From contig NZ_CP030038.1 of the NCBI RefSeq assembly GCF_015291725.1, positions 7,119,001-7,183,000 on the forward strand: a DNA stretch of 64,000 nucleotides. The letters run 5' to 3'. The position numbers were made by a program, and so were the translations under genes. Source of the stretch: Bradyrhizobium sp. CCBAU 51765 (GTDB taxonomy: Bacteria; Pseudomonadota; Alphaproteobacteria; Rhizobiales; Xanthobacteraceae). Numbering within the stretch: position 1 is the first letter of the stretch; each line of letters opens with the position of its first letter. The notes beneath the pieces are model-generated. The model saw nothing but the letters and a program-made list of their open reading frames with translations. It did no database searches and was not told where the DNA came from. Below are positions 10,627 to 20,306 of the stretch, piece by piece.

Positions 10627-12072
10627 TCAGGCGGCGCGGATGGCTGCAATCAGGCGCGGTTTGCCGACGATGTTCATCACCCGTGTGAGGTTATAGGCGA
10701 GAACATGCAGCGCCATCTCAGCGGCGACATTCCGTAGGCGCTTCATCAGGAAGTGGGTCGCACCCATACGGGCCTTGATCGTGCCGAAGGGATGCTCGAC
10801 TGTCTCACGTCGCGTCCGCATGGCGTCAGGATTGGAATCGAGCCGTCTCTGGACCTCCTCGACCACATGCTCATGCTCCCAGCGCGTGATCCGGCGCTCC
10901 TTGGACGGCGTACATTGGCTCTTGATCGCGCAGCCTTGGCATGCCGCCGTCGACCAGTAACGGCGCAGCGTCATTCCATGCTCGATGTTGGTGAAGTGAT
11001 AGGGCAGCAGCTGGCCCGATGGGCAGCGGTAGACATCCTCATCAGGCAGGTAGGCGAAGTCCTGTTTGCCGAACCGGCCCTCCGCCTTGGCGTTCGACGT
11101 CATGGGCTTGGGCAAGGTGACTGCAACGCCAGCCTCTTCGCAGGCCAATATCTCCTCTCCGTCGAAGTAGCCACGATCGGCGACCGCATCGAGTTTATCC
11201 ACTGCGAGCACTTCTTTGGCCTGCTTCGACATCCGAGCAAGCTGCCCACGGTCGTTGCCGACGTTTATGACCTCGTGCGTCACAATCAGATGGTGTTCGG
11301 TGTCCACCGCGACCTGGACGTTGTAGCCGACGACACCCGATCCGCGTCCGCTGGTGGCCATCGAACGGGCATCCGGATCGGTCAGCGATATCTGTTGATC
11401 CGGCGTGTTGCGCATCTGCGCATCAAGCACTTCCAGGCGGCTCATCTCCTGCTTCAGCCGAGCGATCTTTTCCTTGATCCTCGTCGTCTTGATGCTGATC
11501 GCTTCCGATGGCTCCTGCCGATCGGCGCTATCGAGTTGACGCAGATATCGACCGACGCTTTCCTCGATCTGCGCCATCCGCCTCGCCATCTTGGCATGCG
11601 TGAAGTTGCGGTCGCGGTTGTTCACCGCCTTGAACTTGCTGCCGTCGATTGCGACGCTTGCGGTCTGCAACAGGCCCATTTGCCGGCATAGTGCAACGAA
11701 CTTCGCGCAAACCTTCCGGATCGCCGCGCCGTTATCCTTCCGGAAATCGGCGATCGTCTTGTGATCGGGAGCCAGGCGCCCAATCAGCCACATTACCTCG
11801 ACATTGCGGCACGCCTCACGTTCCAGGCGGCGACTGGATTGCAGCCGATTGAGATAACCGTAGATGTAAAGCTTCAGAAGGACTGCCGGACGATAGGAGG
11901 GCCGGCCCGTCTCCTTGGCGATCACACGCTCAAACCCCATTCCATGCAGGTCGAGCGCCTCGACGAACACATCGATCACGTGGACCGCGTTGTCCTCGCC
12001 TACCCAATCCTCCAGACATTCCGGCAAGAGCGTCAGCTGGGATCTGTCCGCGCCTTCAACGAAGCGTCCCAT
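10627..12072 (-). CDS. IS1182-family (IS4/IS5-like DDE) transposase
   Basis: The protein is 481 residues and uninterrupted. It starts MGRFVEGADRSQLTLLPECL, as usual for IS1182-type transposases, and contains RPSYRPAVLLKLYIYGYLNR, then LAPDHKTIADFRKDN, the first DDE block VAIDGSKFKAVNNRD, VADRGYFDGEEILACEEAG, and the C-terminal VEHPFGTIKARMG. It lies between the IS66 remnant and a cyclase-gene fragment. I could not identify its terminal inverted repeats by eye. It may still be active. Confidence 0.9.
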   Translation of the reverse strand: MGRFVEGADRSQLTLLPECLEDWVGEDNAVHVIDVFVEALDLHGMGFERVIAKETGRPSYRPAVLLKLYIYGYLNRLQSSRRLEREACRNVEVMWLIGRLAPDHKTIADFRKDNGAAIRKVCAKFVALCRQMGLLQTASVAIDGSKFKAVNNRDRNFTHAKMARRMAQIEESVGRYLRQLDSADRQEPSEAISIKTTRIKEKIARLKQEMSRLEVLDAQMRNTPDQQISLTDPDARSMATSGRGSGVVGYNVQVAVDTEHHLIVTHEVINVGNDRGQLARMSKQAKEVLAVDKLDAVADRGYFDGEEILACEEAGVAVTLPKPMTSNAKAEGRFGKQDFAYLPDEDVYRCPSGQLLPYHFTNIEHGMTLRRYWSTAACQGCAIKSQCTPSKERRITRWEHEHVVEEVQRRLDSNPDAMRTRRETVEHPFGTIKARMGATHFLMKRLRNVAAEMALHVLAYNLTRVMNIVGKPRLIAAIRAA

Positions 12073-12237
12073 CCGTATCCCCCATCAGGAAACGGAAGAA
12101 TCCTAGCCGACTCGTGACTTTTCACACAGCCAGGGTCAAAGCCTGCCCTCGGCGTCTCCACGATGGCTTTCCGCTCAGTCCTCGGAAGCGGACTGTGCGA
12201 GGCCAAGCAGGGCAGTCCGCTACGGGGCCAGAAGCGG

Positions 12238-12366
12238 TCATTTGATCACCTCGTTGGCGCGAGAAGTGCGCCGAGCGATCCACGCAGATACTGTAAAGTT
12301 GGGATCGAGCTCAAGCACACGTGTCGCCGCCTCACGCGCCTCGTCCGAGATGGCGAAATGTCCTAA
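12238..12366 (-). pseudogene. C-terminal fragment of a TPR-containing adenylate-cyclase-type protein
   Basis: The minus strand reads HFAISDEAREAATRVLELDP and then NFTVSAWIARRTSRANEVIK before a stop at 12238-12240. The VLELDPNFTVSAW segment matches the usual tail of rhizobial adenylate/guanylate cyclases with TPR repeats. No upstream part is present, so this is a broken remnant between the IS1182-type element and the caspase-like gene. Confidence 0.45.
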
Positions 12367-12377
12367 TTAAGACGCTG

Positions 12378-14165
12378 TCACCTTTTGGCATATCCGCATT
12401 TTCGCACTTGAAACCCCATCCAGCAGCCGGTTTGGACGCACGACTGGTATCGTTGCTGACAGGCATCGCTAGTACCGCCGGTTTTTAGGCATGCCTGCTT
12501 GCCCTGCGAGCAGGCGATTATGCCTTCAACACTTTGGGCCGAAGCGGGCCCAACTTCACGAACCTTGATGCATTCATTTCCATTGAGCCGATAGCCACTC
12601 GGGCATGTTGTCCTTAGACAGCTCTCGCCCTCGGCTTTGTAACCGGGATCGCAGACCAGCGGACAAGTCCGTCCAGACTTTCCCTTAACGGCATCGAGCG
12701 CTTCGATGGTAGCCGCTTTCGCTTCCAGCCTCAGACCCGAATGCGTGTTAAAGAGATTAAGCGCCTTTTGCGATCTTTCGCCCCAGTTGCCATCAACAGC
12801 ACCAGGGTTGCAGCCAACTCGGCGCAGTTCAGCCTGCAATGCACGGGGAAGATCGACCGGCGGTTTCTCGAGTTGGTCGACAGGTGCCACGGCCGCGAGC
12901 TGCTGACCCTTCTCCTCCCCCGCCTTTTCGGCGGCCAGCTCAGCCTGCTTTGCGGTTGCGGCCTTTTGCGGCTCAATCTGCTTAGTTTTCTCCGCGGCCA
13001 ACCGGGCTTTCTCTTGCTCGGCCAGGCGTGCCTTCTCGGCGGCTGCCGCCTTCTGCTGCGCGACCTGGTTCGCCTTCTCGGCTGCGATGCGCGCTTCCTC
13101 TGCTGCCTTCGCAGCGGCTACAGCCTTGGCCTGCTCCACCTGCCGAGCACCTTCCGCCGCAAGGCGAGCTTTCTCCTGCTCGGCGAGGCGGGCCTTCTCG
13201 GCGGCAGCTAACCGCGCATCCTCGGCGGCGATGCGAGCTAACTGTCCTTTTGCCAGGCTCGCATAAAAGCCATCGGGATACTGCGCGAGAAATGCAGTCC
13301 ACACGTCTCTGGTGCCGATCTGAAGAGCCAGCTCGTAGTCGCGCCGGACGGCGGTCTGCGGGTCGGCCTGTGGCCCGGTCGCGGCAGGCTTAGCGGGCAC
13401 GAGCGGTAGATCATCACCGCCCAGTGAACCGTACAGGTACGGCTCCTGCTTATTCCCGGTGGACTTCAAGACGTCGTCTCGGACGTAGCCGAAGGCTTTG
13501 CGCACATCGAGGCCCGGCTTGGCGACGTGGTTGACAAGCGCCCTTGTGAACGGGCTGTACTTGCCGTCGCCATCCGAGGCGGTCGAACCCGCTTTCGATG
13601 CGAACGCAATGAGCGTGTTCGGGCTGGTCGGCTCGACCTTCGCCAGGCCGCGCCCGACAGCGCGGGAAGCCAGAGTGCGCTTCATCGACCTTGTGAACGG
13701 ATTGTCTCGGCACGCATCCAGGATCACGAGTCGCAGCTTCTTCGCTGGCTCGACGGCTACGAGGACGCGTTCCAACGACAAGGCCTCGTCGTAGACGTCT
13801 CTATCGCGATCCAGGACCGCATCGACGGGGATCAGGTAGTTGATGCCATCTATCTCGATACCATGACCGGCGTAGTACACCACCGCGACGTCAGCATCTC
13901 CAGCTTTGTCGACGAAGTCGCGAAGCGCCCGGCGCATGTCCTCGATTCTCAGATCGCGCCGAAGATCGATGCTGTCGAACCCGGCCGACTTGAAGGTCTC
14001 GGCCACCAGGGCGGCATCGTTGGCGGGGTTGGGAAGCCGGGCAACCTTGTCATAACCGGAGTTGCCGATGATCAGAGCGACGCGCTTGTCGGCGAACGCG
14101 GGACCTCCAGCGAAGCACCAGCCCGCCAGCATCATCCCATAGACGATCTTCCGAAGCGTACCCAT
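12378..14165 (-). CDS. Secreted caspase-like (peptidase C14) protein with coiled-coil and peptidoglycan-binding-like region
   Basis: The start MGTLRKIVYGMMLAGW gives a signal peptide ending near AFADKRVALIIG. The caspase-like domain follows (about residues 27-250) with the catalytic His in VVYYAGHGIEIDG and the Cys in LVILDACRDNPF. A long Ala/Glu/Lys-rich coiled-coil (about 310-420), made of near-repeats of AEKARLAEQEKARLAAE, links it to a peptidoglycan_binding_1-like part (LRRVGCNPGAVDGNWGERSQ). The Cys-rich tail is unusual (CPLVCDPGYKAEGESC and later CxxG and CxxC pairs). Such proteins are common in Bradyrhizobium; their substrates are mostly unknown. It stands alone, with no toxin or partner gene beside it. 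Confidence 0.85.
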   Translation of the reverse strand: MGTLRKIVYGMMLAGWCFAGGPAFADKRVALIIGNSGYDKVARLPNPANDAALVAETFKSAGFDSIDLRRDLRIEDMRRALRDFVDKAGDADVAVVYYAGHGIEIDGINYLIPVDAVLDRDRDVYDEALSLERVLVAVEPAKKLRLVILDACRDNPFTRSMKRTLASRAVGRGLAKVEPTSPNTLIAFASKAGSTASDGDGKYSPFTRALVNHVAKPGLDVRKAFGYVRDDVLKSTGNKQEPYLYGSLGGDDLPLVPAKPAATGPQADPQTAVRRDYELALQIGTRDVWTAFLAQYPDGFYASLAKGQLARIAAEDARLAAAEKARLAEQEKARLAAEGARQVEQAKAVAAAKAAEEARIAAEKANQVAQQKAAAAEKARLAEQEKARLAAEKTKQIEPQKAATAKQAELAAEKAGEEKGQQLAAVAPVDQLEKPPVDLPRALQAELRRVGCNPGAVDGNWGERSQKALNLFNTHSGLRLEAKAATIEALDAVKGKSGRTCPLVCDPGYKAEGESCLRTTCPSGYRLNGNECIKVREVGPASAQSVEGIIACSQGKQACLKTGGTSDACQQRYQSCVQTGCWMGFQVRKCGYAKR

Positions 14166-14174
14166 GCCAGCCAC

Positions 14175-14491
14175 ATTGTTCGCATCAAAAGCTACGCTTA
14201 TTCAAGCCAGTATAGAGGGTAGGCTCTGTGAGGTCCGTCACTTGTTAGCAGTCCGCGACTCAGTAGTTGGCGTCCGCTAATTGGTCAAACTGAGAAACGC
14301 TCTGGCAGAGCAGATGCTGTCCGCTGGCCGCCATGAGCCGACCTCAGTCCGCCCGCGGCTTCACTTCGCTTTCGGGCTAGGCTCGAACATAGGTGGCTAA
14401 GACAAGTATCGGACATTCAGCTCACACACAGTTCATTTTACGTCTTTAGGCTAACACTTGGGAGAAGGCCGTTGGGGGGAACTAGGTTCGC
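14175..14491. other. Intergenic region, no gene seen
   Basis: The 317 bp hold the promoter side of the caspase-like gene and the promoter of the small membrane genes to the right. A short purine stretch (gggagaag) lies near 14460. I see no ORF of substance and no clear structured RNA. Confidence 0.5.
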
Positions 14492-14839
14492 ATGAAGCTT
14501 TCGCACTCACCTTCCGCCCAGGCGAGCGCAGATTGCAAAAGCATCGAGGTGAGTGATTGTGAAGGGATGCATTCGAAGCCAATAGGAGCGCTGGTCGACT
14601 CGCGCGAGCTTGTCGCAGATTGCAATGACATCAAGGTAGTCTCGTATATCCTTGTTCTTCGTGCGACCGATGATGAAGCCAACCTCGCCCTGATTGGTGG
14701 CTCGATCGGCGCAAAGTTATTCAATCTGCTTATTTTTCTTGCTTATCCCGTTTTGCTGCTTGGGGTCCTCGTAACGGCCATCCCCGTCATCGGCTGGTTT
14801 ACGTTTTTCGTGGCATCGATATTCATACTTCAACGTTGA
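14492..14839 (+). CDS. Small hypothetical membrane protein
   Basis: The 115-residue ORF starts MKLSHSPSAQASADCKSIEV. The N-terminal 70 residues are soluble. Two hydrophobic segments follow, AKLFNLLIFLAYPVLLLGVL and VTAIPVIGWFTFFVASIFIL, separated by only a few residues, so a hairpin membrane anchor is likely. It overlaps the next gene by 4 bases, suggesting coupled translation. I do not recognise a family. Confidence 0.5.
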   Translation: MKLSHSPSAQASADCKSIEVSDCEGMHSKPIGALVDSRELVADCNDIKVVSYILVLRATDDEANLALIGGSIGAKLFNLLIFLAYPVLLLGVLVTAIPVIGWFTFFVASIFILQR

Positions 14840-15303
14840 ATATTTTACTGACCCTTGTCCTCCTCCCTTTGTTTCACCTGCTGGGGTGGAAACGAGCCCT
14901 AGCAGGCCTCGCTTTGCTCGCACTTGTTTTTGCTCTCCCAATGCTAGCTGACGATCCTGCGTGGTCTTTCATAGGCACCTGCTTCCTATATGCGGCGATA
15001 GCAATGCGCTGGGCCGTCGTCCTCGTAACGGCCCTCATATGTTCAATTGCGTTAGCTCGGTCGATCAACGGGAGAGAGTTGGTGTTCGGCGGTGTCAGCT
15101 ATGAGGTGAATGTTCAAACCGCGCCGGATTCCGAGAACGTCAAGCTCGTGAGCCTAGGGAGCACACAAGAAAGGCGGTCGGCGCTGCGGCACTCAATCTA
15201 TGAAAATCCCGAATGTGTACCGGCTATTGGAAAATGGATCCCCACCGCCTTCAGCGACATTCAGATTTTGCACAGCAACGGCCGACTAGACGGCGATGGT
15301 TAG
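14836..15303 (+). CDS. Hypothetical membrane protein, TTG start
   Basis: Translation would start at a TTG overlapping the stop of the preceding gene. The 155-residue product has about three hydrophobic segments: NILLTLVLLPLFHLLGW, ALAGLALLALVFALPML and WAVVLVTALICSIAL. A soluble C-terminal domain of about 80 residues starts SINGRELVFGGVSYEVNVQT. The pair may form one membrane complex. No family assignment is possible, and the region to 15529 shows no further gene. Confidence 0.45.
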   Translation: MNILLTLVLLPLFHLLGWKRALAGLALLALVFALPMLADDPAWSFIGTCFLYAAIAMRWAVVLVTALICSIALARSINGRELVFGGVSYEVNVQTAPDSENVKLVSLGSTQERRSALRHSIYENPECVPAIGKWIPTAFSDIQILHSNGRLDGDG

Positions 15304-15529
15304 TACCAACCGGTCTTGCTTGGGCGCCGACTCAAAACGCGCGGCCAGCCATAGCCCATAGATGCCAACCAGGGAGCCGTCCCCACACATGCCCTGGCGG
15401 TCATCTTCGATGGCCGTGATGTCTGCTTTCAGAAGCAAAACAGAGTCGTGCTGGAAGTATCAGTACAGGCCGGCCCTGAAGACAGCCGATCGACACCGTG
15501 GGACTAACCCGCCAATTGGCGGTGATCCG

Positions 15530-15960
15530 TCAGGCGGCTAGGCCCCCCTCTCTGGAGCCGGCACGTATCCCCAACCCGGGCCAGCCAAGCGCCACTGAGA
15601 GGCGCTCGAACAAAAGCGTGCAGATTGCCGCTCGGAGCTGTACGGCCTGCCGGTTGGGCTGCACTTGGCGCATAAGGCCTAGCAGGTCGACTTCGTCGAA
15701 AGCTTCAATCCATCGGAGCCCGAGTTCGGCCCAGGCCGGCTGCGCGGCGATCAGATCCGAGACGGCCCAGATGATTGGCGCCTTGAGGGCGCGCTCGTTG
15801 CCCGACGACTCGGTGATAGTACGGAGGACCAGGGTCAGGTGCCCCGCGCCGTACTCGTCAAAGATCGCCGCAAATGGTTGCGCCGGCACACGTCTGACGC
15901 TCGCCGGAACGGACGGTCGTCGGCACGATCTCAATGCCCATGTCCTGGCAGATGCTGTCC
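15530..15960 (-). pseudogene. Degenerate plasmid/ICE-type hypothetical gene
   Basis: The minus strand holds two pieces in different frames. One, near 15960-15900, reads PVSADSICQDMGIEIVPTT. The other, about 15880-15530, contains IFDEYGAGHLTLVLRTITES and AVSDLIAAQPAWAELGLRWI. The second resembles a hypothetical protein common on rhizobial plasmids and integrative elements, as I remember it. The frame break near 15880-15900 makes it a probable pseudogene. Confidence 0.4.
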
Positions 15961-16129
15961 GCTGAAACTGGCATGGGCCATCAGTAGCCCCGATGGCAGA
16001 AAAACTCCAGAAGGGCCGGCAACTCTGAAACCGTCGCGCGCTGGCCGAGACAGAAAACAATGTGGGGATACAAACCACCCAAGCCCGGCGGAACTCGACG
16101 GGTTGCGATTGCCAAATTACGCTGAGCGA

Positions 16130-17482
16130 ATGAGAACACCCTACATCCCCCATACGTTCGGCGACGAGGTGCATCGCAAGCTCCGAAGCCGTAGCGGATG
16201 GCTGACAGCTGGTGTCGCGTCCTCCATCTCGTGGCCATCACTCGACGTGTGTGTGCAATACGCGGGGGATGAATATTTTCTGCTGGGTACGGAGCGCGAA
16301 GGCAAGGAGTCCGCACCAGGCATCATTATAGCGTGCAACGAGTCCTCCGGCGGGGCCGATGAGGCGATAGCAAAGGTCTACAGGTTCACCTCGATCCTCA
16401 GCTGGTTCCAAGGCGGCTACGTTGACGTGTCGGGCTACATGTGGGGCAGCCACCCAGCGATCTACGGCGGTCGGACGGTCTACTCTTCTGTCGGAAGTGC
16501 CGGCGCCAAATCCTTCAACTGCAATCACATGCCCATTATTGAGGACGACAACGTTCGCAAAGCACTTGCGTTTTGGCGCGAAGGAAAACGCCTTGATGAG
16601 GTCCACGACGGTTACGCCTTCTTGAGCTTTTACAAAGTCATCGAACCGCAATTCAAAGATGGGCGGATCCGAGGCAAATGGATTGCTGCCAACATCGACA
16701 AGCTAACTGATAGGGCCGCAAAGCGCGTCGCAGAATTGCGTGCTGACGGCGTCGACGTGGCCAACCACCTGTACGGAAGCGGCCGTTGTGCCGTGGCTCA
16801 CGCCTCGCTCGAAGGCGAGATCGTTGATCCTGACATTCCTGCGGACCGAACGCGCTTGTCAAAAGACCTCGTCATCATCGAAGAACTCGCTCGCATTTAT
16901 ATTCGCGACGAGCTCGGCGTCCCTGACGCTCGCTCTCTGCATCGAACGCGCGATCGGCTGACGCCATGGGATCCGCTCTTGCCGGCGGCAAGCCTTGATT
17001 TTCTTAGAAGCGGACAGAGTGCCGACGTTTCTCGGCTCGATAGTCAATCAGTTTCGGTCGGGCTGTGGCCCGATGGGCCGATACCTGGTTTAGAGCGAAT
17101 GACGATGCACGTTGATGCCGTCGATGGAGGCGTTGTGAGAACCGTCCTCATCAATGAGCGTAAGACGATCCTGCTGGTATTTTTCTTGGACTTTAAAAGT
17201 GGGCGCATCCACACCAACCTTGAAGATGGCGGCCTCTTTTCTGGGGAGCAGGAGCCCGACGAAACCGATGTACGAGCCTACGCCACTTTCTTCTACAAGG
17301 TGTTCGGAAATGGCGTCGCCGAACTGAGATGCGGCGACCTCGAGCCCGTCGACTGTGAAATAGTGATCCCGGTGAACATGATGATGACGAAATCTCCGGA
17401 TGAAGCCATTGCAGACTCATTGGAAGCTTTCCGACTCCGACGTGGCTGCCCAATACAAGGCCAAGGCAGCCGCGATCGGTGA
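16130..17482 (+). CDS. MauJ-like hypothetical protein
   Basis: The chosen ATG gives a 450-residue protein starting MRTPYIPHTFGDEVHRKLRS. Upstream residues of the longer frame are low-complexity and antisense to the remnant at 15530-15960. A central region has SFYKVIEPQFKDGRIRGKWI and YGSGRCAVAHASLEGEIVDP, a helical pattern (SGR..VAHA) I associate with proteins annotated as methylamine utilisation protein MauJ. No mau genes are nearby, so any role in methylamine use is unlikely. The function is unknown. Confidence 0.55.
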   Translation: MRTPYIPHTFGDEVHRKLRSRSGWLTAGVASSISWPSLDVCVQYAGDEYFLLGTEREGKESAPGIIIACNESSGGADEAIAKVYRFTSILSWFQGGYVDVSGYMWGSHPAIYGGRTVYSSVGSAGAKSFNCNHMPIIEDDNVRKALAFWREGKRLDEVHDGYAFLSFYKVIEPQFKDGRIRGKWIAANIDKLTDRAAKRVAELRADGVDVANHLYGSGRCAVAHASLEGEIVDPDIPADRTRLSKDLVIIEELARIYIRDELGVPDARSLHRTRDRLTPWDPLLPAASLDFLRSGQSADVSRLDSQSVSVGLWPDGPIPGLERMTMHVDAVDGGVVRTVLINERKTILLVFFLDFKSGRIHTNLEDGGLFSGEQEPDETDVRAYATFFYKVFGNGVAELRCGDLEPVDCEIVIPVNMMMTKSPDEAIADSLEAFRLRRGCPIQGQGSRDR

Positions 17483-17619
17483 TCGCCATAATTGCGTTTG
17501 AGCGTCAGGCAACGACCTCAAGATGGCCTCGACGATCGCGGTACCTATGGCGACGTCTCGATCGATACCGGCCACGTCCGCGGGGCCTCGCTTCGGCTGT
17601 GTCTGCTAAAGTCGGCCTG

Positions 17620-17990
17620 GAAGCACGTCTACAGCGGTCTCAATATCGATCGCATTGCCAGCGCCGAGGACAAGAGCGTTGGCGTATGACCAGTACCGTT
17701 CACGCTCGACAACATTCGACGCTACATCTAGGACCCCCGGGGCAACATCCTGCGTGGCCTTGCTGAGGTGTTCTCCGATTTCGACCAGGCCTACAAGAGC
17801 CACGATAGGTCAAGATCGGCGTGAAGGGACTGCCGAAGCGAGGAGCGTCGGCTATTCGGATTCCTATGGCAGGCAGAAGCTGCGCGACATTCTAAATGCG
17901 CTGGCCCCGTACCGCGGCGAGCCGTTGACTGAATACAAGGACCTTCGGAGCGGCCAGCCCCATCGAGCTTAGTATTGGGTCAAGAGGGAC
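17620..17990 (+). pseudogene. Remnant of a DUF4942-like / plasmid-type methyltransferase gene
   Basis: Fragments in several frames read LNIDRIASAEDKSVG, then LDNIRRYI followed by a stop and DPRGNILRGLAEVFSDFDQAY, then SYGRQKLRDILNALAPYRGE. These match, from memory, the N-terminal part of DUF4942-type proteins on rhizobial conjugative elements. The in-frame stop near 17731 and the frame changes show decay. The rest of 17484-18110 holds nothing else I recognise. Confidence 0.35.
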
Positions 17991-18115
17991 GGGCGTTCGA
18001 GCAACATGGTCACGCATCGCCGAGGAGCGGCGCGAACGTAGGGGACGCAATTCCCTGACTCTCTAGCGCAAGTACCTGGCTTAAGTGTGCACGATTAGGC
18101 TCAGCGCGATAGACC

Positions 18116-18267
18116 TCACGCCCCGATGCCCATCGCGAGCGTCGGTTGCTGCGTCATCGGCCCCGACGCAAGGCCGCTCATCCTTGCCAGCCCCAGCAGC
18201 GCGGGGTGCCGATGGGTGATGAGGAAGGTGGGGATCTCCCGCAAGTATGGCTCGAACCTCCCTTTTA
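18116..18267 (-). pseudogene. Glucokinase C-terminal fragment
   Basis: The minus strand reads KGRFEPYLREIPTFLITHRH and PALLGLARMSGLASG before the stop. Glucokinase (Glk) ends with the same arrangement: phenylalanine/tyrosine-rich helix, IPxxxI, then PxLLGxA. No upstream glucokinase sequence is visible, so this is a detached 3' end. Sequence between 18268 and 18726 shows no intact gene; a hydrophobic stretch near 18540-18590 could not be assigned. Confidence 0.5.
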
Positions 18268-18726
18268 GGAGGTGGTGCGTATAGTTGCTGCGCCCGAATT
18301 GCAATGATCTTCCGAAAGCGACCTCATGTCGTGTCATGTCGCGTCCAGATCGCTCCCAGAGTTTCCCAAGCCTCCCGAACATCGCTTTTGTCCTGGGTTC
18401 GGCCTATTTGGATGTTCGGAAAGCGGGTCCCTAATAGCGAGACTCAGCCCGTTCTTGAGTATCTCAAGTGCGGGCCGTATCAGCCTCCCCAGAGCTATCA
18501 GGCCAATACGGAGGCATGTCATGGCTGGCGCCGGCTTGGTGTCGCTGCCGCTGCTGCTGCTGCTGATCATCGGCGCGCCGATGATCGCGGTCCGGCAATT
18601 CCGGCGCCGGTGCCACCGACGCCATCATGGGCGCGATGATCGCGCTGTCGACATCGATGCCGAGGCCGACGATCAACATGCCGCGGCTGGTGCTGCCCGT
18701 GCGGATCGATCTGCTAGCCCCCAAAA

Positions 18727-20007
18727 TTAGGTTCCCTTCAGAACGCGTTCGCAGTCCTGAGCTCGTTTGGTCAAAGCCGCTGCCAATCGCTCGATGACGG
18801 CGTTCTCCAATCCGTCCTTTTGCGCGCGCGCGCGGGTGTCGTTAACGAGGTCGGGAATCTGCCCAGCCATGGAGATAAGAGTAGCAGTGACCACATCCGC
18901 ATCAGCCCGCGTTTCGCGCGAGAACTTCTGCCATTGACGCAAGCCAATTTGGTCGAGCTTGTACTCGCCCCCGACTTTCATGGCGAGCTTAACCTTCCGC
19001 GGGTCGACGTGATCGTAAGGAAGAATGCTAGCTATGTCGTAGAGCGGCGCAAGCCGTACGTGCGGGCCGCTAGCCAAAAGCAAGGAATAGTTCTTGGCGT
19101 GAGCGTCGGAACCACCAATGAGCCAGTTGAAGCCCAAAGCGCTGACGAACGTCTCAAGGTCAGCGTCGCGGTCCGTCGAGTATGTCCGTAAGAGCTCGAT
19201 CACGTCGGCAGACGTTGGTCCTCCCTCGTTCTGGTATTTCTTGGTCGGCAGGATGCCCATGGCCTGGCAAATATCTTCCTGGTGAACTCGAATGATGTCG
19301 TTCCCACTAACTTGCCGGTCGTAGCGTTCAACGACAATTGCGATTTCCTTTTCGAAGCGCATCACCTTGGTTTCAGCGGCCGGCAGCCCGAGTTCTCGCG
19401 CGAGCCGCAGGCAGATATGCTCGTTCTCGGCGTGACCATCGAAGTGGCCTGTCGGCGGTTTCAAAATGTGGGTGGTCGGTATGCGGCCGGACGGAATGCC
19501 CCATTTGCCGTCTTTGAGGACAAGAGCAGTTTTAGGCTGGGCGCCCGCAAGGCTGAATTGACCCGTATCGCCGGGCAGACGCCAGGCAGCATGATCCTCG
19601 CGTAAGGCTTGAAGCCGGTTTGCTGTTTCCGGCTCGTCAAGCCATTCGATCTTGTCATCTCGGCCCGTTTTCAGGGCCTCCAGTCGATCGGGCGTGACAA
19701 ACTGAACGGCGCCTGCGCAATCCTGACCGACGTTCGAGATGAGAGCAAACACGTTGCGCGCTGATACCTGAAATTTCTTGGCCCAACGCTCGAGCACCTG
19801 CTCATTGTCGGGAAGCAGCCCCCACAGGAAGGCCTGAATGGCGGCTGGACCATGCTCCTCAGCGGCAAGCGGCATCGAAAGCGAGAGAGGATAGGCTCCC
19901 TCAGCGTTGCGCCATGCATTGTCATAAACAAAGGTCAGCCGGCCGCGTGCATCACTTCGGACACGGCCGACTTCGTTGCCGTCCAAGAGTGCAATGAGCT
20001 CGGCCAT
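18727..20007 (-). CDS. hipA: HipA-family serine/threonine kinase toxin
   Basis: The 426-residue protein has the HipA N-terminal couple-hipA domain (MAELIALLDGNEVGRV, then AFLWGLLPDNEQVLERWAKK). The HipA_C kinase domain shows a glycine-rich loop SLAGAQPK (about residues 152-159), a catalytic loop GGSDAHAKN (about 303-311) and the metal-binding LAPLYDIAS. HipA toxins phosphorylate cellular targets such as tRNA synthetases and are held inactive by HipB. It follows the antitoxin with a one-base stop/start overlap. All key residues are present, so it is likely functional. Confidence 0.9.
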   Translation of the reverse strand: MAELIALLDGNEVGRVRSDARGRLTFVYDNAWRNAEGAYPLSLSMPLAAEEHGPAAIQAFLWGLLPDNEQVLERWAKKFQVSARNVFALISNVGQDCAGAVQFVTPDRLEALKTGRDDKIEWLDEPETANRLQALREDHAAWRLPGDTGQFSLAGAQPKTALVLKDGKWGIPSGRIPTTHILKPPTGHFDGHAENEHICLRLARELGLPAAETKVMRFEKEIAIVVERYDRQVSGNDIIRVHQEDICQAMGILPTKKYQNEGGPTSADVIELLRTYSTDRDADLETFVSALGFNWLIGGSDAHAKNYSLLLASGPHVRLAPLYDIASILPYDHVDPRKVKLAMKVGGEYKLDQIGLRQWQKFSRETRADADVVTATLISMAGQIPDLVNDTRARAQKDGLENAVIERLAAALTKRAQDCERVLKGT

Positions 20008-20294
20008 TAAGGCTTGCCTTTTTTGGCTTTCGCCACGATGGCGTCCAGATCGACGGCGGCTTTCGGGACGCCGCGGCCCGCGGAGGGATTGCTGTCTGCA
20101 TCGAGCTTAATGCCGAGAGCATCGAGGACGCGGAGGATTAGCCCGAGTTCTGCGCGCGGATGTCCATGCTCGACTTCAATGAGCCATTGGCGACTGACAC
20201 CAACCTTTTTGGCCAGCGTCGACTGATCGAGCTTGAGGCGTTTGCGCCGGTCGCGGATGACGGCGCCAAGATCGGCTGCGGTACGTGTAAGCAT
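20007..20294 (-). CDS. hipB: HipB-like Xre antitoxin
   Basis: The protein has 95 residues with an Xre helix-turn-helix, RDRRKRLKLDQSTLAKKVGV and SRQWLIEVEHGHPRAELGLI, and a Lys-rich tail VAKAKKGKP. It is encoded first, as expected for an antitoxin that represses its own operon. Four regularly spaced palindromes begin 12 bp upstream of its ATG and are the probable binding sites. Confidence 0.9.
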   Translation of the reverse strand: MLTRTAADLGAVIRDRRKRLKLDQSTLAKKVGVSRQWLIEVEHGHPRAELGLILRVLDALGIKLDADSNPSAGRGVPKAAVDLDAIVAKAKKGKP

Positions 20295-20306
20295 GGGGAA
20301 ACCCGA

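Noticed and set aside
10753..11691. A 312-residue plus-strand ORF opposite the IS1182-type transposase
   Set aside because: It is the antisense shadow of a clearly conserved transposase and has no family motifs.
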